Below are positions 7,062 to 9,100 of a stretch of DNA of 9,100 nt, in pieces. The translations under genes were made by a program, and so were the position numbers. The stretch spans positions 97,622 through 106,721 of the forward strand of contig NVWJ01000001.1 of NCBI GenBank assembly GCA_002746235.1. The letters run 5' to 3'. The notes beneath the pieces were generated by a model. That model had not been told where the DNA came from. It did no database searches and saw only the letters and a list, made by a program, of their open reading frames with translations. The DNA comes from Planctomycetota bacterium. GTDB lineage: Bacteria > Planctomycetota > UBA1135. The first letter of the stretch is position 1. The number at the start of each line of letters is the position of its first letter.

Positions 7062-8500
7062 ACACGCATTCCATTCCTACTTTTGTGGTGGTTGGACACG
7101 TGAACAAGGGCAAGTCCTCGGTGGTCGCTACTTTGTTGGAGGATCCTTCCATCCCCATCGACTTAGTGCCGGGCACCACCACCGAAGCCGCCGCTTACGA
7201 TTTCAAAATAGACGGGAAGAGCATTTTTCGCCTCATTGACACACCTGGATTCCAGGAAGCAGAAGCGACTTTGGAACAACTTCAGTTGCGTTCAAAAAAT
7301 GCAGGTGATCATCAAAATGCGATTCGCGATTTCATCAAGGAGTTTGATGGCGCCGGCCGTTTCCACGATGAAGTGGAGTTACTCCGCCCACTCCTACAAC
7401 CTGGGCCGGTCGGTCTGCTTTACGTGGTCGATGCCTCGCGCCCCTATCGTGCAACGCATGAGGCCGAAATGGAAATCTTGCGCTGGGTCGGACGCCCTGG
7501 CATGGCTTTAATGAATCGCATTGGCGAGGAGGACCACGCGGAAAGTTGGCGGCCCGTGCTGCAGCAATTCTTTAGTGTGGTGCGCGACTTCAATGCGCAT
7601 GAGGCCGACGCAGAAACCCGCCTACGTTTGCTGGCCACTTTCGGAGAACTTCATGAGGACTGGAAGGCCCCTCTCAAAGCTGCGGTGGATTCTTTTTCTG
7701 CACGCACCAAGCAAAGGGCTACACAATCATCCGATGCCATGGCGCGTTTTCTTGTCGAATCTTGGAGTCATGTCGAGATGATGAACTTCACTCCTGCCAA
7801 CTCATCGGCGGAGGGTGGAAAAGAAGCTGCCAAGTTATCTGCTCGCTACGAAAAGTATTTGCGCAAGCTGGAAAGTGATGCCCGGCGGACAGTGGAGTCG
7901 GTTTATGGTTTTGCACCTTTGGATCGCCTGGAGCTAAACTTCAATCTCACACCAGAGGATCTCTTCGACCAGGAAGGTTGGCGCTTGTTTGGATTATCTC
8001 AAGCACAACTCACCGCTCGCGCTGCTGCCGCCGGTGGCGTTGCAGGAGGTGTTCTAGATTTGTTCACCGGCGGATTAAGTTTTGGCGCAGGCGTGGCTTT
8101 AGGCTCCGTGGTTGGCGCCGCAGGAGTTTGGTTTGGCAGCCAGCGGGTCGCCAAGCAATGGACTCCGGAGCACACCCGCTTCGCGCGCTTATTCCCTGGC
8201 CAGCATGGACATGTACGCGCCTTTGGTCCCATCGCCAACGATGCCTTCGCATGGGTCTTACTCGACCGCGCTTTAGTGCATTTACGCGTGGTGCAACATC
8301 GAGCGCATGCGCGGCAGGGACCACTCAACCTCGAAGATACCGCGGGCTTCCGCGTGAGCGACATGTCGGCAGACCAGCGTAAAGTGGTCGACCACGTTTT
8401 GCGTGACTGCCAAGGCGCGGGCAAGCAAAGGCAGGCGCCGCATCCAGAGGTGGTGCAAAACCTAGCGCGATGCCTGAAAGCGTTCGCGCAGGGCGATTAA
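7058..8500 (+). CDS. DUF3482-type GTPase with membrane-inserting segment
   Basis: Probable membrane-associated GTPase of 480 aa; family function unknown. The N-terminal G domain shows the P-loop GHVNKGKSS (13-21), a switch-I threonine run in PGTTTE (38-43), and DTPGF (61-65, G3). The expected G4 NKxD is replaced by NRIGEED (153-159), a deviation that may be usual for this family. Residues ~165-320 are helical and charged. A glycine/alanine-rich hydrophobic stretch (about 322-360) with repeated GxxxG-like spacing looks able to enter a membrane, and a mainly helical tail follows with basic patches. I chose the ATG at 7058 because it overlaps the upstream TGA (ATGA) and begins just before the first strand; a longer open frame from 6995 would overlap the upstream gene. 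AGGA at 7044-7047 is a weak Shine-Dalgarno. I infer that it works with the DUF2868 protein at the inner membrane. Its end overlaps the convergent BatD-like gene by 39 bp. Confidence 0.9.
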   Translation: MNTHSIPTFVVVGHVNKGKSSVVATLLEDPSIPIDLVPGTTTEAAAYDFKIDGKSIFRLIDTPGFQEAEATLEQLQLRSKNAGDHQNAIRDFIKEFDGAGRFHDEVELLRPLLQPGPVGLLYVVDASRPYRATHEAEMEILRWVGRPGMALMNRIGEEDHAESWRPVLQQFFSVVRDFNAHEADAETRLRLLATFGELHEDWKAPLKAAVDSFSARTKQRATQSSDAMARFLVESWSHVEMMNFTPANSSAEGGKEAAKLSARYEKYLRKLESDARRTVESVYGFAPLDRLELNFNLTPEDLFDQEGWRLFGLSQAQLTARAAAAGGVAGGVLDLFTGGLSFGAGVALGSVVGAAGVWFGSQRVAKQWTPEHTRFARLFPGQHGHVRAFGPIANDAFAWVLLDRALVHLRVVQHRAHARQGPLNLEDTAGFRVSDMSADQRKVVDHVLRDCQGAGKQRQAPHPEVVQNLARCLKAFAQGD

Positions 8501-9100
8501 GGATTCCTCACTAGGAATACACCCCTGGCCGGCATAACGTGCTTGATGAATAGCATGAATCGCAACGGCGAGATCCGACGCCAGCTGCGCATCTAAATTT
8601 TTAGCCACTAACTTCTGCCGCAGACCATCTGCATAGATGGAATCGCGCGAGCAGGAAAGGAATAAAGCGAGATCATCGAGAAGGTCCTTGGGCTCTTTGA
8701 GGTGCGTGACGATAACCTCCGCTGCGGGAGATCGTTTGGGCAAAAAGAATATCGCGACGAACAAGAGGGTAGCGCCACCGAGCCACATCCATGGGATCTG
8801 TGAAGGATTGGTCTCGTCGCTTTCCAAAACCGGTGCGCCCACCGATCGGGAAACGAAGGATGCAGTGACTGGATTGAAGAAACTCCAATGCAGCTCCGGC
8901 AATGCTGCCTCGGACCGGGTTTCAAGATGAAGCAGGATGCCACCATCCACGACTTCAAGACGGTTTCCGCTGAGTGGAAAGTCCGCGAGCTGGGCCAACG
9001 AAGGCAGGTGCGCGGAATCCAAATGGCCGAAACCACGAAAGCCGATTTGCAACTTACGCGGAGAACCTCCTGCGACTTCCGAAAGTTGCATGGTGTAATC
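8462..9100 (-). CDS. BatD-like protein, 3' part (5' end outside window)
   Basis: This is the C-terminal part of what looks like a BatD (oxygen-tolerance/Bat operon) protein. The frame is open to the right edge, and the ATG at 9091 is probably internal: the codons before it (Asp-Tyr-Thr) match the BatD-type strand that starts this domain. Counting from that Met, residues 1-95 form a beta-rich extracytoplasmic domain with IGFRGFGHLDS (16-26), comparable to the GtGNL-type motif of BatD repeats, and LHWSFFNPVTASFVSRS (67-83), comparable to the family's Phe-Asp-Pro strand. One membrane helix (100-117) is followed by basic KR, and the C-terminal ~85 residues are a cytoplasmic helical domain with ARYAGQG (184-190). 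In known bat operons BatD is accompanied by MoxR ATPase and von Willebrand-type BatA/BatB proteins, which would lie to the right. The stop TAG (8462-8464) falls inside the convergent GTPase gene. Identification is by pattern, not alignment. Confidence 0.7.
   Translation of the reverse strand, partial: DYTMQLSEVAGGSPRKLQIGFRGFGHLDSAHLPSLAQLADFPLSGNRLEVVDGGILLHLETRSEAALPELHWSFFNPVTASFVSRSVGAPVLESDETNPSQIPWMWLGGATLLFVAIFFLPKRSPAAEVIVTHLKEPKDLLDDLALFLSCSRDSIYADGLRQKLVAKNLDAQLASDLAVAIHAIHQARYAGQGCIPSEESLIALRERFQASR
8503..8518. terminator. Weak hairpin just after the GTPase gene
   Basis: ATTCCT (8503-8508), spacer CACT and AGGAAT (8513-8518) form a perfect 6-bp stem with a 4-nt loop, starting 2 nt after the GTPase stop codon. 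No T-run follows on either strand and the stem is half A/T, so an intrinsic terminator is doubtful. It lies inside the BatD-like coding region, so it could also be chance. Confidence 0.2.

Noticed and set aside
7999..8424. 141-codon open frame on the minus strand
   Set aside because: It lies wholly within the GTPase gene opposite the glycine/alanine-rich segment. Its composition (Ala/Pro/Thr/Arg) is what the complement of that segment gives.

Overview
The window looks like ordinary chromosomal DNA from a Gram-negative-type bacterium. It is densely packed, moderately GC-rich, and shows no mobile elements, CRISPR arrays, rRNA or tRNA genes that I can see. Three things point to the host: a futalosine-pathway menaquinone enzyme (MqnC), a BatD-type periplasmic/membrane protein, and the paired DUF2868/DUF3482 genes. 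Start signals are unusual, with few convincing Shine-Dalgarno sequences, GTG and TTG starts, and at least two genes whose -10-like hexamer lies 6-8 nt from the start codon. This would fit a Verrucomicrobiota/PVC-type bacterium, but that placement is a guess from gene content, not a demonstrated assignment.

Layout. (1) Positions 7-1089, minus strand: complete D-alanine--D-alanine ligase (peptidoglycan precursor synthesis). (2) Positions 1090-1358: a 269-bp divergent intergenic region with a ddl promoter candidate and two inverted repeats. (3) Positions 1359-4365, plus strand: three tightly coupled genes, namely a TMTC-like polytopic GT-C-type protein with C-terminal TPRs, an AlgH/YqgE protein (ATGA overlap), and a small unrecognised polytopic membrane protein (TAGTG overlap). 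(4) Positions 4410-8500, plus strand: mqnC, then 12 nt later a DUF2868 membrane protein with a TTG start, overlapped (ATGA) by a DUF3482 GTPase. (5) Positions 8462-9100, minus strand: the 3' part of a BatD-like gene running off the right edge, whose end overlaps the end of the GTPase gene by 39 bp.

How the genes relate. Most products act at or near the cell envelope: cell-wall precursor synthesis (Ddl), possible protein glycosylation (TMTC-like), membrane electron-carrier synthesis (MqnC), and the membrane protein/GTPase pair. No single pathway joins them all. The DUF2868-DUF3482 pair is the best candidate for an uncharacterised two-component machine: a four-helix membrane protein translationally coupled to a GTPase that has its own glycine-rich membrane-inserting segment and a non-canonical G4 motif. 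The TMTC-like gene is the second most interesting item, as a possible bacterial protein O-glycosyltransferase.
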